Assembly (NCBI RefSeq): GCF_016735515.1
Contig: NZ_JAERQZ010000001.1
Location: 3,274,746 to 3,338,745 of the forward strand
Length of the DNA: 64,000 nucleotides
Direction of reading: 5' to 3'
Source of the DNA: Piscinibacter sp. HJYY11
GTDB lineage: Bacteria > Pseudomonadota > Gammaproteobacteria > Burkholderiales > Burkholderiaceae_C
Shown: one piece after another, positions 29,650 through 37,219 of the stretch
Layout of the letters: the number at the start of each line of letters is the position of its first letter
How positions within the stretch are numbered: the first letter of the stretch is position 1
Made by a program: the position numbers and the translations under genes
The notes under the pieces: generated by a model
The model's input: only the letters and a program-made list of their open reading frames with translations
Told to the model about the DNA's origin: nothing
Databases searched by the model: none

Positions 29650-29668
29650 AAGTTGTTCAAGACACCTT
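29650..29668. promoter_or_regulatory. Putative NrtR operator, kptA-proximal
   Basis: AAGTTG (29650-29655), a 7-base spacer TTCAAGA, then CACCTT (29663-29668). Arms match as inverted repeat at five of six positions and match the pncA site in the left arm. It is centred 23 bp from the second site, about two helical turns. Confidence 0.5.
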
Positions 29669-29672
29669 GCTT

Positions 29673-29691
29673 AAGGTGCACAGTACAACCT
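29673..29691. promoter_or_regulatory. Putative NrtR operator inside the nrtR promoter
   Basis: AAGGTG (29673-29678), spacer CACAGTA, CAACCT (29686-29691). It differs from the pncA-upstream site at only four of 19 positions. It fills the spacer between a -35 TTGCTT (29668-29673) and -10 TACACT (29691-29696) separated by 17 bp, so binding would repress nrtR itself. Confidence 0.62.
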
Positions 29692-29726
29692 ACACTGCGC
29701 CGTCCTGTCAAGCCGGTCCTTGCCCC

Positions 29727-30452
29727 GTGGCCTCCAAGAAACACGCGTCGCTCGATTTCCCCCTGCCGTTTACCACGGTGGACGTGGTCATCTTCACGGT
29801 GCTGGACGAACGCCTCAAGGTGTTGCTGGTCAAACGACCCGATGACAGCCGCGAGCCGTGCCCGGGGGCATGGGCCTTGCCCGGCGGCTTTGTCGACATT
29901 GCGCGCGACGAGGACCTGGAAGCCTGCGCAAGGCGCAAGCTGACCGAGAAGACCGGTGTCGCAAGCCCGTACCTGGAGCAACTGGGCAGCTGGGGCAGCG
30001 CGACGCGGGACCCCCGCGGGTGGTCAGCGACGCATGTGTACTTTGCGCTGATTCCCTCGCAGGGGGTCGCGCTCAGCAAGGGTGCCAACGCGGCCGACGT
30101 GGCCTGGTTCGACGTCGAGACGCTGAGCCGCAAGTCCAGGCTGGCCTTTGACCACAGCGATCTGCTGCGCGCTGCCGTCGATCGCCTGCGCAGCAAGGTC
30201 GAATACACCTCGCTCCCCGCCTTCCTTCTGCCCGAGCCCTTCACGCTGCCGCAGCTGCAGCGCATGTACGAGATCGTGCTCGGTCGGCCTGTGGACAAGA
30301 GCGGCTTCCGCACCCGCATGCTGTCGGCCGACTTTCTGGAAGAAGTGGGCGTGGTGGAGAGTGACTCCAACCGGCCGCCGATGGGCTATCGCCTGAAGGA
30401 CCGCGAGAAGGCCGTCTTCTTCCCGCGCACCTTCAGCCCGCGCGGCGGCTAG
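29727..30452 (+). CDS. nrtR: Nudix-related transcriptional regulator NrtR
   Basis: NrtR-type regulators combine a Nudix-like effector domain, which binds ADP-ribose or related nucleotides, with a winged-helix DNA-binding domain, and control NAD metabolism. Here the Nudix part is about 15-140 (GAWALPGGFVDIARDEDLEACARRKLTEKTG, a degenerate Nudix box). The winged helix is about 155-230 (LPEPFTLPQLQRMYEIVLGRPVDKSGFRTRML). GTG 29727 is chosen as start because it lies 30 bases after the predicted -10; an upstream in-frame TTG falls inside the operator. Position beside kptA-PARG and nadM supports an NAD/ADP-ribose regulator. It ends overlapping the next convergent gene by four bases. Confidence 0.9.
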   Translation: MASKKHASLDFPLPFTTVDVVIFTVLDERLKVLLVKRPDDSREPCPGAWALPGGFVDIARDEDLEACARRKLTEKTGVASPYLEQLGSWGSATRDPRGWSATHVYFALIPSQGVALSKGANAADVAWFDVETLSRKSRLAFDHSDLLRAAVDRLRSKVEYTSLPAFLLPEPFTLPQLQRMYEIVLGRPVDKSGFRTRMLSADFLEEVGVVESDSNRPPMGYRLKDREKAVFFPRTFSPRGG

Positions 30453-30799
30453 GCCTGCCAGACCCCCCAGCCCTTCTCCCGCAACCCGATCGCCAGCTCC
30501 ACCTCCATCTCCTTCGCCCCCTCATAGGGCATCGGGTTGTAGACCTCGTACACCTGCGGCAGCAGCCGCACTCCGTGCTCCTGCACGTAGCGGTTGGCCT
30601 GGATGCCGGCCTTGTGCTTGTCGAAGCGGACGTCGGGGTCGAGGCCCGTCATGCCGACGTAGACGAAGGGCTTGCCGAGCTGGTAGTCGGGGTTGGCGGC
30701 GCGGAAGCGGGCGTGGTTCCACACGCGGTCGTCGAGCTCGACGACGTACACGTGGTAGTGGTGCGAGCGCGGCGTGGAGGTGCGGGGTTTGCGCGGCAT
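30449..30799 (-). CDS. Hypothetical protein with GIY-YIG-like segment
   Basis: The 116-residue basic protein has HHYHVYVVELDD and, about 35 residues later, FVYVGMTGLDPDVRFDKHKAG. This resembles the two strands and Arg/His segment of GIY-YIG nucleases, with VYV in place of GIY and YVG in place of YIG. A late Glu (KEMEVELAIG) could be the metal ligand. Whether it is an active nuclease is open. Its last four bases overlap the end of nrtR on the opposite strand. The start at ATG 30799 is close to the divergent LacI-type gene. Confidence 0.6.
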   Translation of the reverse strand: MPRKPRTSTPRSHHYHVYVVELDDRVWNHARFRAANPDYQLGKPFVYVGMTGLDPDVRFDKHKAGIQANRYVQEHGVRLLPQVYEVYNPMPYEGAKEMEVELAIGLREKGWGVWQA

Positions 30800-30843
30800 G
30801 GGCGTCCCTACAATTCTCGCGCTTCACTTCCACGGGCCCTCCG

Positions 30844-31878
30844 ATGCCACGCGCCTCCAAACCCAAGACCCTCAGCATTCGCGACGTGGCCGAACTGGCG
30901 GGCGTGTCGCTCGGCAGTGCCTCGCGGGTCATCAACAAGGTGGCCAACGTGAGCGAGGCCACGCGCGAGAAGGTGGAGCGAGCCATCGCCCAGCTCGGCT
31001 ACCGGCCCAACCACGCGGCGCAGTCGCTGCGCCTGCGCAGCTCGCGCACGGTGGGCTGCCTGCTGACCGACGTGGCCAACCCGCTCTATGCCAAGCTTTA
31101 CCGCGCACTCGAGGAACGCCTGCACCCGCACGGCTACATGATGCTGCTGGCCAACAGCCTCAACCAGGCCGAGCGCGAGATCGAGATCCTCTCCACTTTC
31201 GTGAGCCGCGGCATGGATGGCCTGCTCATCGCGCCCGGCAACGAGCGCGACCGCGAGGTGCTCGCAGCCGTGCGCTCGCTGCCCGTGCCCACCGTCATCC
31301 TCGACCGCGACATGGACTCGCCCACCGACAGCGTGCTGTTCGAGCACGTGCCGGGCGTCAAGAACCTCGTGCAGTACCTGGCCGGCCTCGGCCACAAGCG
31401 CATCGCGATGGTGCTGTCGCAATCGCCCAACCGGCCGATCCGCCGGCGCACCGAGGGCTACCGCGCGGGCCACAAGCTGGCGAAGCTGGAGGTGAACGAA
31501 GAGTTCATCGTGCACATGCCCTCGGCCACCAGCTCGGCCTTCGAGGCGGTGAGCATGCTGTTGCGCCGCACCGACCGGCCGACCGCGCTGCTGGTGATGG
31601 GCACAAGCATCCTCAACGACACGCTCAACGCGATTGGTGCGCAGCGCCTGCGCATCCCGGACGACGTGTCGGTGGTGTCCTTCGGCGACCCCGACTTCGC
31701 GGCCGGCCACGTGCCGGCGATCTCGTCGCTGCGCGTCGACCTGGAGAGGGCCGCCGACGAGGCGACCGCGCTGCTGCTCGCGCGCATGCGCGGCGAAGAA
31801 GGGCCGCCCAAGAGCGTGACGCTGGTGAGCGATTTCATCCCGCGCGGCTCGTGCGGGCCGGCGCCGAAGAAGACCTGA
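30844..31878 (+). CDS. LacI family transcriptional regulator
   Basis: The 344-residue protein has the LacI helix-turn-helix and hinge at its N-terminus (SIRDVAELAGVSLGSASRVINKVANVS...GYRPNHAAQSLR, about 11-65). A periplasmic-binding-protein-like effector domain follows (about 70-335). The effector is not known. It is convergent with the oxidoreductase operon at 31889-34293 and may control it, though that is only proximity. Length is normal. Confidence 0.92.
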   Translation: MPRASKPKTLSIRDVAELAGVSLGSASRVINKVANVSEATREKVERAIAQLGYRPNHAAQSLRLRSSRTVGCLLTDVANPLYAKLYRALEERLHPHGYMMLLANSLNQAEREIEILSTFVSRGMDGLLIAPGNERDREVLAAVRSLPVPTVILDRDMDSPTDSVLFEHVPGVKNLVQYLAGLGHKRIAMVLSQSPNRPIRRRTEGYRAGHKLAKLEVNEEFIVHMPSATSSAFEAVSMLLRRTDRPTALLVMGTSILNDTLNAIGAQRLRIPDDVSVVSFGDPDFAAGHVPAISSLRVDLERAADEATALLLARMRGEEGPPKSVTLVSDFIPRGSCGPAPKKT

Positions 31879-31888
31879 GGCGCCGCGC

Positions 31889-32878
31889 TCAGCCGAGCGT
31901 GAGCACGATCTTGCCGAAGTGCGCGTTGCTCGCCATGTGGGCGAGGGCCTGCGCGGCGGCGTCGAAGGGGAAGGTTCTGTCGATGGGCAGCGCGAGCCGG
32001 CCGGCGGCCAGCGCCTCGCCCAAGTCGGCGCGCATGCGGCGGTTGATCTCGCGCACCTCGTCGACGCTGCGCGTGCGGAAGGTGACGCCGATGTAGTGGA
32101 TGCGTTTCAGTGCGTGCAGGTCGAAGTCGAACTCGGCGCGGGTGCCAGCGAGGCGGCCCACGTTGACGATGCGGCCGAGCACGCGCGTCGCCTTGAGGTT
32201 CTGGTTGGCCTGCGCGCCCGAGAGCTGGTCGACGACCAGGTGCACGCCCTGCCCCTCGGTGGCATCGAGCAGCTGCTTGGGCCAATCGGCTTGCGTGGTG
32301 TCGATGGCGAGCTGCGCGCCGAAATCTTTCAGGCGCTCGCGGCGGGCCGGCGTGGTGGAGCTGCCGGCGACGAGGCCGGCACCCATGAGCCGGGCGATCT
32401 GCAGGCCCATCAGGCCGACGCCCGACGAGGCGCCCTGGATCAGTACCGCCTCGCCTTTCTGCAGGCGGCCGTTGGTGGCGACGGCGTCGTGCATGGTCTG
32501 CAAGGCGACGGGCAGCGTGGCGGCCTGCTCGTAGCTCATCGAGGCCGAGGGGATGGGAATCACACGGCCGAAGTCCGACACCGCGTATTCGGCGAAGGCG
32601 CCGCGGCCCGAACCCATCACCCGGTCGCCGGGCTGGTACTCCGTCACATTCGTGCCGGTGCGCACCACCTCGCCCGCCCACTCCATGCCCAGCCGCGTGC
32701 CGGGGCCGCCTTGCGCACCGTGGGCGTGGCCGGCGGCCATGCCGAGGTCGGCGCGGTTGAGGCCGCAGGCGCGCACCTTGACCAGCACCTCGTCGGGGCC
32801 GGGCTCGGGGATGTCGACGGTCTGGATCTGCAGGCCTTGTGCGCCGGCCTGCACCGCGGCTTTCATGGTCGTGCTCAT
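31889..32878 (-). CDS. Quinone oxidoreductase-like MDR alcohol dehydrogenase
   Basis: The 329-residue medium-chain dehydrogenase/reductase has the GroES-like N-terminal domain (VRACGLNRADLGM, GMEWAGEV) and an NADPH-binding Rossmann domain (VLIQGASSGVGLMGLQIARLMG). It lacks the structural-zinc Cys cluster, placing it with quinone reductases/enoyl reductases (QOR type). AGGAG precedes ATG 32878. It is the third gene of the CMD-SDR-QOR run, 16 bases after the SDR gene. Substrate unknown. Confidence 0.88.
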   Translation of the reverse strand: MSTTMKAAVQAGAQGLQIQTVDIPEPGPDEVLVKVRACGLNRADLGMAAGHAHGAQGGPGTRLGMEWAGEVVRTGTNVTEYQPGDRVMGSGRGAFAEYAVSDFGRVIPIPSASMSYEQAATLPVALQTMHDAVATNGRLQKGEAVLIQGASSGVGLMGLQIARLMGAGLVAGSSTTPARRERLKDFGAQLAIDTTQADWPKQLLDATEGQGVHLVVDQLSGAQANQNLKATRVLGRIVNVGRLAGTRAEFDFDLHALKRIHYIGVTFRTRSVDEVREINRRMRADLGEALAAGRLALPIDRTFPFDAAAQALAHMASNAHFGKIVLTLG

Positions 32879-32894
32879 GGAGGGGCTCCTGGTT

Positions 32895-33752
32895 TCAACC
32901 CGGTGAGCGTACGACTCCGATGGAGAGACCGCCATCGGCGAGCAAGGCATGGCCGTTGACGTAGCTCGACTCGTGCGAGACGAGGAAGAGCGTCGCGTAC
33001 GCCACCTCCCAGCCGGTGCCCTGCCGGCCGAAGGGCACGGCGAGTGCGCGGTTGGGGCGGCGGCGCGAAGCATCGCGGCCCATCGGCGTGTCCATCAGGC
33101 CGGGCAGCACGGCGTTGCAGCGGATGCCCTTCGATTCACCGGCGACGGCGATGGCCCGCGCGAGCGACACCTGCGCCGCCTTCGCCGATTCATACGCCGG
33201 GTTGCGGCTCGCATTGCGCAGGCTCGCGAGCGACGACATCAGCACGATGCTGCCGCCCGGCGTCATCAGCGGCAGCGCGGCCTGGCTGAAGAACATGTGG
33301 CTCTTGACGTTGACGCCGTACTCCTTGTCCCAGGTCTCGGGCGTGATGCGGTCCAGCGGCAGGCCGTGCGAGATGCCGACGTTGAGCACCAGGCCGTCGA
33401 GACCGCCCATCTTCTCGGCCACACGGGCGACGAGCGGCGCGATGTTGACGACGTCCAGCACATCGGCCACTTCGGCGAAGGCCTTGCCGCCTTCGGCCGT
33501 GATCTGGTCGACGGTGGACTTCGCCGCGTCGGCGTTCACGTCGACACATGCGACCTGGGCCCCTTCACGCGCGAAGAGCACCGAGATCGCGCGGCCGTTG
33601 CCGATGGGCGGGTCTTCCTCGGGGATCACACGCTGGCCGGCGCCGACGACCAGCACACGGCGGCCCTGCAGGCGGCCGCGGCCGGGCGCGTGGCCCAGCG
33701 TCTCGGGGTGCATCGCACGGCTCGCGTCGAGCTCGGTGGGGGCGAGGTTCAT
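32895..33752 (-). CDS. Short-chain dehydrogenase/reductase
   Basis: The 285-residue SDR has a Rossmann nucleotide-binding region (RVLVVGAGQRVIPEEDPPIGNGRAI: the glycine loop is longer than usual), the NVG stabilising motif and the catalytic Ser..Tyr-x-x-x-Lys (MSSLAS, YESAK). The insert inside the glycine-rich loop is unusual for the family. It has a good AGGAG. It lies between the CMD and MDR genes on the same strand, suggesting a shared catabolic pathway for an oxygenated compound. Confidence 0.87.
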   Translation of the reverse strand: MNLAPTELDASRAMHPETLGHAPGRGRLQGRRVLVVGAGQRVIPEEDPPIGNGRAISVLFAREGAQVACVDVNADAAKSTVDQITAEGGKAFAEVADVLDVVNIAPLVARVAEKMGGLDGLVLNVGISHGLPLDRITPETWDKEYGVNVKSHMFFSQAALPLMTPGGSIVLMSSLASLRNASRNPAYESAKAAQVSLARAIAVAGESKGIRCNAVLPGLMDTPMGRDASRRRPNRALAVPFGRQGTGWEVAYATLFLVSHESSYVNGHALLADGGLSIGVVRSPG

Positions 33753-33765
33753 GGTGCTGCTCCTG

Positions 33766-34293
33766 TCACTTGATGGTGCCGGCCGGTTCGATGTCGACCT
33801 CGAAGTTCTCGAGGAAGCGGCTCACCATCATGTAGAAGCCGATGGTCAGCACCAGCTCGGCCGTCTGGCGCGTGCCGAAGCGCTCGGCCACGCGCTTGAA
33901 GAGCGGATCGGGCGCCTTCACGTCGCGGAACACCACGTCGGTGAACTCGAGCACCAGCTTCTCGTCAGGCGTGAGCACCGAGGTGTCGGCGCCGACCTCG
34001 AGCGCGGCGATGGTCGCCTCGCCCATGCCGACCTGCCTGGCGACACGCTTGTGCTGGTGCACTTCGTAGCTCGCCTTGCTGAGGATGCCCACGCGCAGGA
34101 TGGCGATCTCGCGCAGCTGCGAGTCGAGCTCGTTCTCGCGCAGCAGCGCGCTGCCGAGCGCGAGAAAGCCGGACGATGCCGCTTCGCCGGCGTGCGGCAG
34201 CATGCGGTAGAGGTTGAGCGGGTGGCGCGACTTGAGCAGCGCCTGGTACTGCTCGCTGGCCTCGCTCATGTCGAAATAGGGAATGCGGGCCAC
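33766..34293 (-). CDS. Carboxymuconolactone decarboxylase family protein
   Basis: The 175-residue helical protein has the CMD/AhpD-like core (ELDSQLREIAILRVGILSKASYEVHQHKRVARQVG). It lacks the CxxC of peroxidatic AhpD, so it is more like a decarboxylase or hydrolase-like member. GTG 34293 is preceded by AGGAGG and the product begins VARIPYFDM; longer in-frame extension is not family-like. First gene of the CMD-SDR-MDR operon, divergent from the methyltransferase. A precise reaction cannot be given. Confidence 0.85.
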   Translation of the reverse strand: MARIPYFDMSEASEQYQALLKSRHPLNLYRMLPHAGEAASSGFLALGSALLRENELDSQLREIAILRVGILSKASYEVHQHKRVARQVGMGEATIAALEVGADTSVLTPDEKLVLEFTDVVFRDVKAPDPLFKRVAERFGTRQTAELVLTIGFYMMVSRFLENFEVDIEPAGTIK

Positions 34294-34404
34294 GGTCGGC
34301 TCCTCCTGAAGTGGTCGTTTTGCCGCGATGCTAGCCCAGATGTGAAACGTTTCATCCCGGGCAAGCCCCAGCAAGGGCTGTCCGGTGCGGGACACAATCG
34401 GCGC

Positions 34405-35631
34405 ATGAACGCACCCGAGGAATCCTGGATCGCCACGCTGCAGGCGCAGCCGGCCTACCAGCGCTTTGCCGAGCGGCTGGGCGAGCTGCTGGCGGGCGAG
34501 GACTTCGCCAAGCTCGTGCTGGCCAAGCCGCTGGCGGCGGCGGGCGACCTGCAGCGTGTGACCGCGCGGCGCGTGATGCTGCGTGGCGAGCCGGTGCTGT
34601 CGCTGGTCTACACGCACGCCACGCGCGACATCACCAAGAACCATCCGCTCGACGAAGGGCAGGCGCTGTTGCTGGGCCTGGTCGGCACGCAGTTCGGCAA
34701 TGCGCACCTCTTCCATGCGGACGAGGAAGTGCAGCTCGCGGTGAGCCGGAAGGGGAAGGCCACGCTGGCCACGCACCGCGCCACCGCGCCGCAGGCCGCT
34801 TCGTCAGGGCATGACCGCGAGAAGCAGCGCTGGGTGGATGTGAACCGGCCCTTCCTCGTCGAGCTCGGCGTGACGACGCGCGACCACCAGGTGGTGCCGG
34901 CGATGGCGCGCAAGTGGAAGCAGATCAACAAGTTCGTCGAGGTCTTCGCGCATGCGCTGGAGCGTTCGCGGCTGGCCGAGGCGAAGACGCTGCACGTGAT
35001 CGACTTCGGCTCCGGCAAGGGCTACCTCACCTTTGCCCTGCACGACTGGCTGCGGAACACGAAGCAGATCGACGCGCAGGTGACGGGTGTGGAGTTGCGG
35101 CCCGACATGGTGAAGCTCTGCAACGACGCGATCGCGCGCCTGAAGCTCGACGGCCTGCGCATCGAGGAAGGCGACGTGCGCCACTACCAGCCCGCCGCGC
35201 TCAACGTGATGATCGCGCTGCACGCCTGCGACACCGCGACCGACCATGCGATCCACCTCGGCCTGCGCGCGGGTGCCGACATCATCCTGTGCTCACCCTG
35301 CTGCCACAAGGAACTGCGCCCGCAGCTCCTGAGCCCGCACCCGCTGGCGCCCATCCTGCAGCACGGCGTGCACCTGGGCCAGCAGGCCGAGATGCTCACT
35401 GACGGCCTGCGCGCGATGCTGCTCGACGCGTGTGGCTACGACACGCAGGTGTTCGAGTTCGTGTCGCTGGAGCACACGCAGAAGAACAAGATGATCCTCG
35501 CGGTGAAGCGTGCGCAGCCGAAGTCGAACGACGAGGTGCTGCAGCAGGTGCGCGAGGTGAAGGACTTCTACCGCGTGCAGCAGCAGTGCCTGGAGACGCT
35601 GCTCAAGGCAGACGGGCTGCTGCCGGCTTGA
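34405..35631 (+). CDS. SAM-dependent methyltransferase (Methyltransf_32 type)
   Basis: The 408-residue protein has an N-terminal substrate region and a class I methyltransferase domain (HVIDFGSGKGYLTFALHDWL, about 195-215). The late motif CSPCCHKELRPQLL is characteristic of the family related to TRMT13/GSTCD-like enzymes, so an RNA or protein target is possible. It keeps the acidic residue after motif I (GVELRPDMV). Divergent from the CMD operon; no partner gene is adjacent. The substrate is not known. Confidence 0.82.
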   Translation: MNAPEESWIATLQAQPAYQRFAERLGELLAGEDFAKLVLAKPLAAAGDLQRVTARRVMLRGEPVLSLVYTHATRDITKNHPLDEGQALLLGLVGTQFGNAHLFHADEEVQLAVSRKGKATLATHRATAPQAASSGHDREKQRWVDVNRPFLVELGVTTRDHQVVPAMARKWKQINKFVEVFAHALERSRLAEAKTLHVIDFGSGKGYLTFALHDWLRNTKQIDAQVTGVELRPDMVKLCNDAIARLKLDGLRIEEGDVRHYQPAALNVMIALHACDTATDHAIHLGLRAGADIILCSPCCHKELRPQLLSPHPLAPILQHGVHLGQQAEMLTDGLRAMLLDACGYDTQVFEFVSLEHTQKNKMILAVKRAQPKSNDEVLQQVREVKDFYRVQQQCLETLLKADGLLPA

Positions 35632-35663
35632 GTGTGGCGCGAGAGCGTCGGCATGGGCGCCGT

Positions 35664-35904
35664 GCTCCGTTCATGTCCCCCGCCTCAGCCCGCTTCCGCG
35701 GCCTGAGGCTCCTCCTTTACTTCACTGCGCACGGCGCCCACACCGACGCTCTTGCACGGCCCTGGCGAATCGTGGCATGCCGCGGTGGTGCTGAGCCCTG
35801 GGCGTGGGGTGAGGGGCGCAGTGAAGTAAAGGAAGGAATCGATGAACGCGGGAGCGTTCATCGAGGAGGGACATGAACGGAGCCCCTCACCCCACGCCCA
35901 GGGC
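35664..35904. repeat. Nested inverted-repeat element (MITE- or REP-like)
   Basis: Several long perfect inverted repeats sit in this gene-free stretch. 35664-35679 pairs with 35868-35883 (16 bp). 35713-35730 pairs with 35816-35833 (18 bp). 35795-35817 pairs with 35882-35904 (23 bp). 35839-35849 pairs with 35854-35864 (11 bp, loop GGGA). The best reading is a unit of about 110 bp (35795-35904) with 23-bp terminal inverted repeats, next to an inverted partial copy at 35664-35730. No transposase or clear target duplication is seen. Confidence 0.7.
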
Positions 35905-35910
35905 GACGCG

Positions 35911-36213
35911 TCAACCCGCGAACAGTTCATGCAGCGAGGCAATGCTTTCCGCCCCATACGACACCGACCCCACCGGGATCTTGTGTGCGATCGCCTCCTG
36001 CACCCGCGCCGTCCACTGCGGACCGAAGCCACCGCAGAGTTCAATGAGCTGGACGCCGTCGCGCACCATGGCCTGCGCGACGTCGAGGGCTTGCGCGGGT
36101 GAGGACACACCCACCGACACCATCTCGAATCCGGTCGACTGCATCAACTGGCGGTGTCGGGCCGGGTCGAAGCCCGGGCCGGTGACGATGAAGCCGAACT
36201 TGCGAAGGGCCAT
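35911..36213 (-). CDS. DUF6506 family protein
   Basis: The 100-residue protein (MALRKFGFIVTGPGFDPARHRQLM...DGVQLIELCGGFGP) resembles a small uncharacterised family, DUF6506, with an alternating alpha/beta pattern. Its conserved stretch is VQLIELCGGFG followed by IPVGSVSYG. No catalytic motif is obvious. ATG 36213 begins the conserved core; an in-frame extension overlaps the regulator promoter. It is divergent from a LysR gene and thus a likely target of it. Confidence 0.72.
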   Translation of the reverse strand: MALRKFGFIVTGPGFDPARHRQLMQSTGFEMVSVGVSSPAQALDVAQAMVRDGVQLIELCGGFGPQWTARVQEAIAHKIPVGSVSYGAESIASLHELFAG

Positions 36214-36314
36214 GTGAAATCCTGCCTGTGGTTGGGAAGGCCGCATTCTTCGAAACGCTGATACTCGCGTCCAAGACCGTTGTCGACTGAGTTCAGACCG
36301 GGGGTGTCTCATCC

Positions 36315-37175
36315 ATGTTGGACCTGCAGCAGCTGCGTTACTTCATCGCCGTGGCCGAGACCGAGAACGTCGGGCAGGCGGCCGAGCTGCTGCACATCTC
36401 GCAATCGCCGCTGTCGCGCCAGCTGCAGCAGCTGGAGAGCCGGCTCGGGCTCACGCTCTTCACCCGCGAGAAGAAGCGGCTCAAGCTCACGCCGGCCGGG
36501 CGTGATTTCCTGGTCGAGGCGAAGGCGCTGCTGGCGCACGCCGAGCGGGTGAAGCAGCGTGCGGCCGACGTGGGCCGCGGCAAGCTGGGCACGCTGGTCG
36601 TGGGCTACGTGGCCGGGGCGGTGCACGCCGGCGTGATCGGCAAGGCTTTGCAGGCGCTGCAGCAGCAGGTGCCCGGCGCGCGCCTCCAGCTGCGCAGCCT
36701 GCCATCGGCCGAGCAGTTTGCGGCGCTGCAGCGTGGCGAGCTGGACCTGGGCTACACCTATGCGGCGCCGCCGGTCGAGTCGGGCCTCGCGAGCGTGCTG
36801 CTGCTGGAAGAGCCGTTCGTGCTGGCGGTGCCGGCGGACCATGCGCTTGCCACCGCCGAGTCGCTCGACCTCAACGGCCAGCCGCTGGTGGCACCGCTCT
36901 CGTGGCCGGCGCGCGAGGAGCTGCTCCGGGCCTGCGCGACGCTGGGCTGGGCGCCCGACGTGCGCTATGAAGCCGCCGACCCGGCGGCGGCGCTCGGCCT
37001 GGTGGCCGCCGGGCTCGGCTGCGCGTTCGTGCAGAAGAGCCTGGTGACGGTGGCCGGCGCGATGCCGGTCGTGCTGCGCGAGCTGCCGGCCACCTTCACG
37101 CTGAGTGTCCAGATCCACTGCGTGCACCAGGGTTCTCCCTCACCGCTGGCGCACCGGCTGATGATGGTGTCGTAA
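36315..37175 (+). CDS. LysR family transcriptional regulator
   Basis: The 286-residue regulator has an N-terminal winged helix-turn-helix (LQQLRYFIAVAETENVGQAAELLHISQSPLSRQLQQLE) and a periplasmic-binding-like effector domain (about 90-285). It is divergent from the DUF6506 gene and followed 45 bases later by nitronate monooxygenase in the same direction. Either or both could be controlled by it. The effector is unknown. Length is slightly short for LysR but complete. Confidence 0.92.
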   Translation: MLDLQQLRYFIAVAETENVGQAAELLHISQSPLSRQLQQLESRLGLTLFTREKKRLKLTPAGRDFLVEAKALLAHAERVKQRAADVGRGKLGTLVVGYVAGAVHAGVIGKALQALQQQVPGARLQLRSLPSAEQFAALQRGELDLGYTYAAPPVESGLASVLLLEEPFVLAVPADHALATAESLDLNGQPLVAPLSWPAREELLRACATLGWAPDVRYEAADPAAALGLVAAGLGCAFVQKSLVTVAGAMPVVLRELPATFTLSVQIHCVHQGSPSPLAHRLMMVS

Positions 37176-37219
37176 CCCTTGCGACACCCGCGGCGCCGGC
37201 GCCTCGCCAGAATCGCCGC

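Noticed and set aside
35664..35904. CRISPR array or attC-like cassette site
   Set aside because: Repeats are inverted and nested, with no regular direct repeats or spacers and no cas or integrase gene.
35685..36110. 141-codon minus-strand frame over the nested repeats
   Set aside because: It overlaps the inverted-repeat element and a better gene (DUF6506); the product looks like translated repeat DNA.
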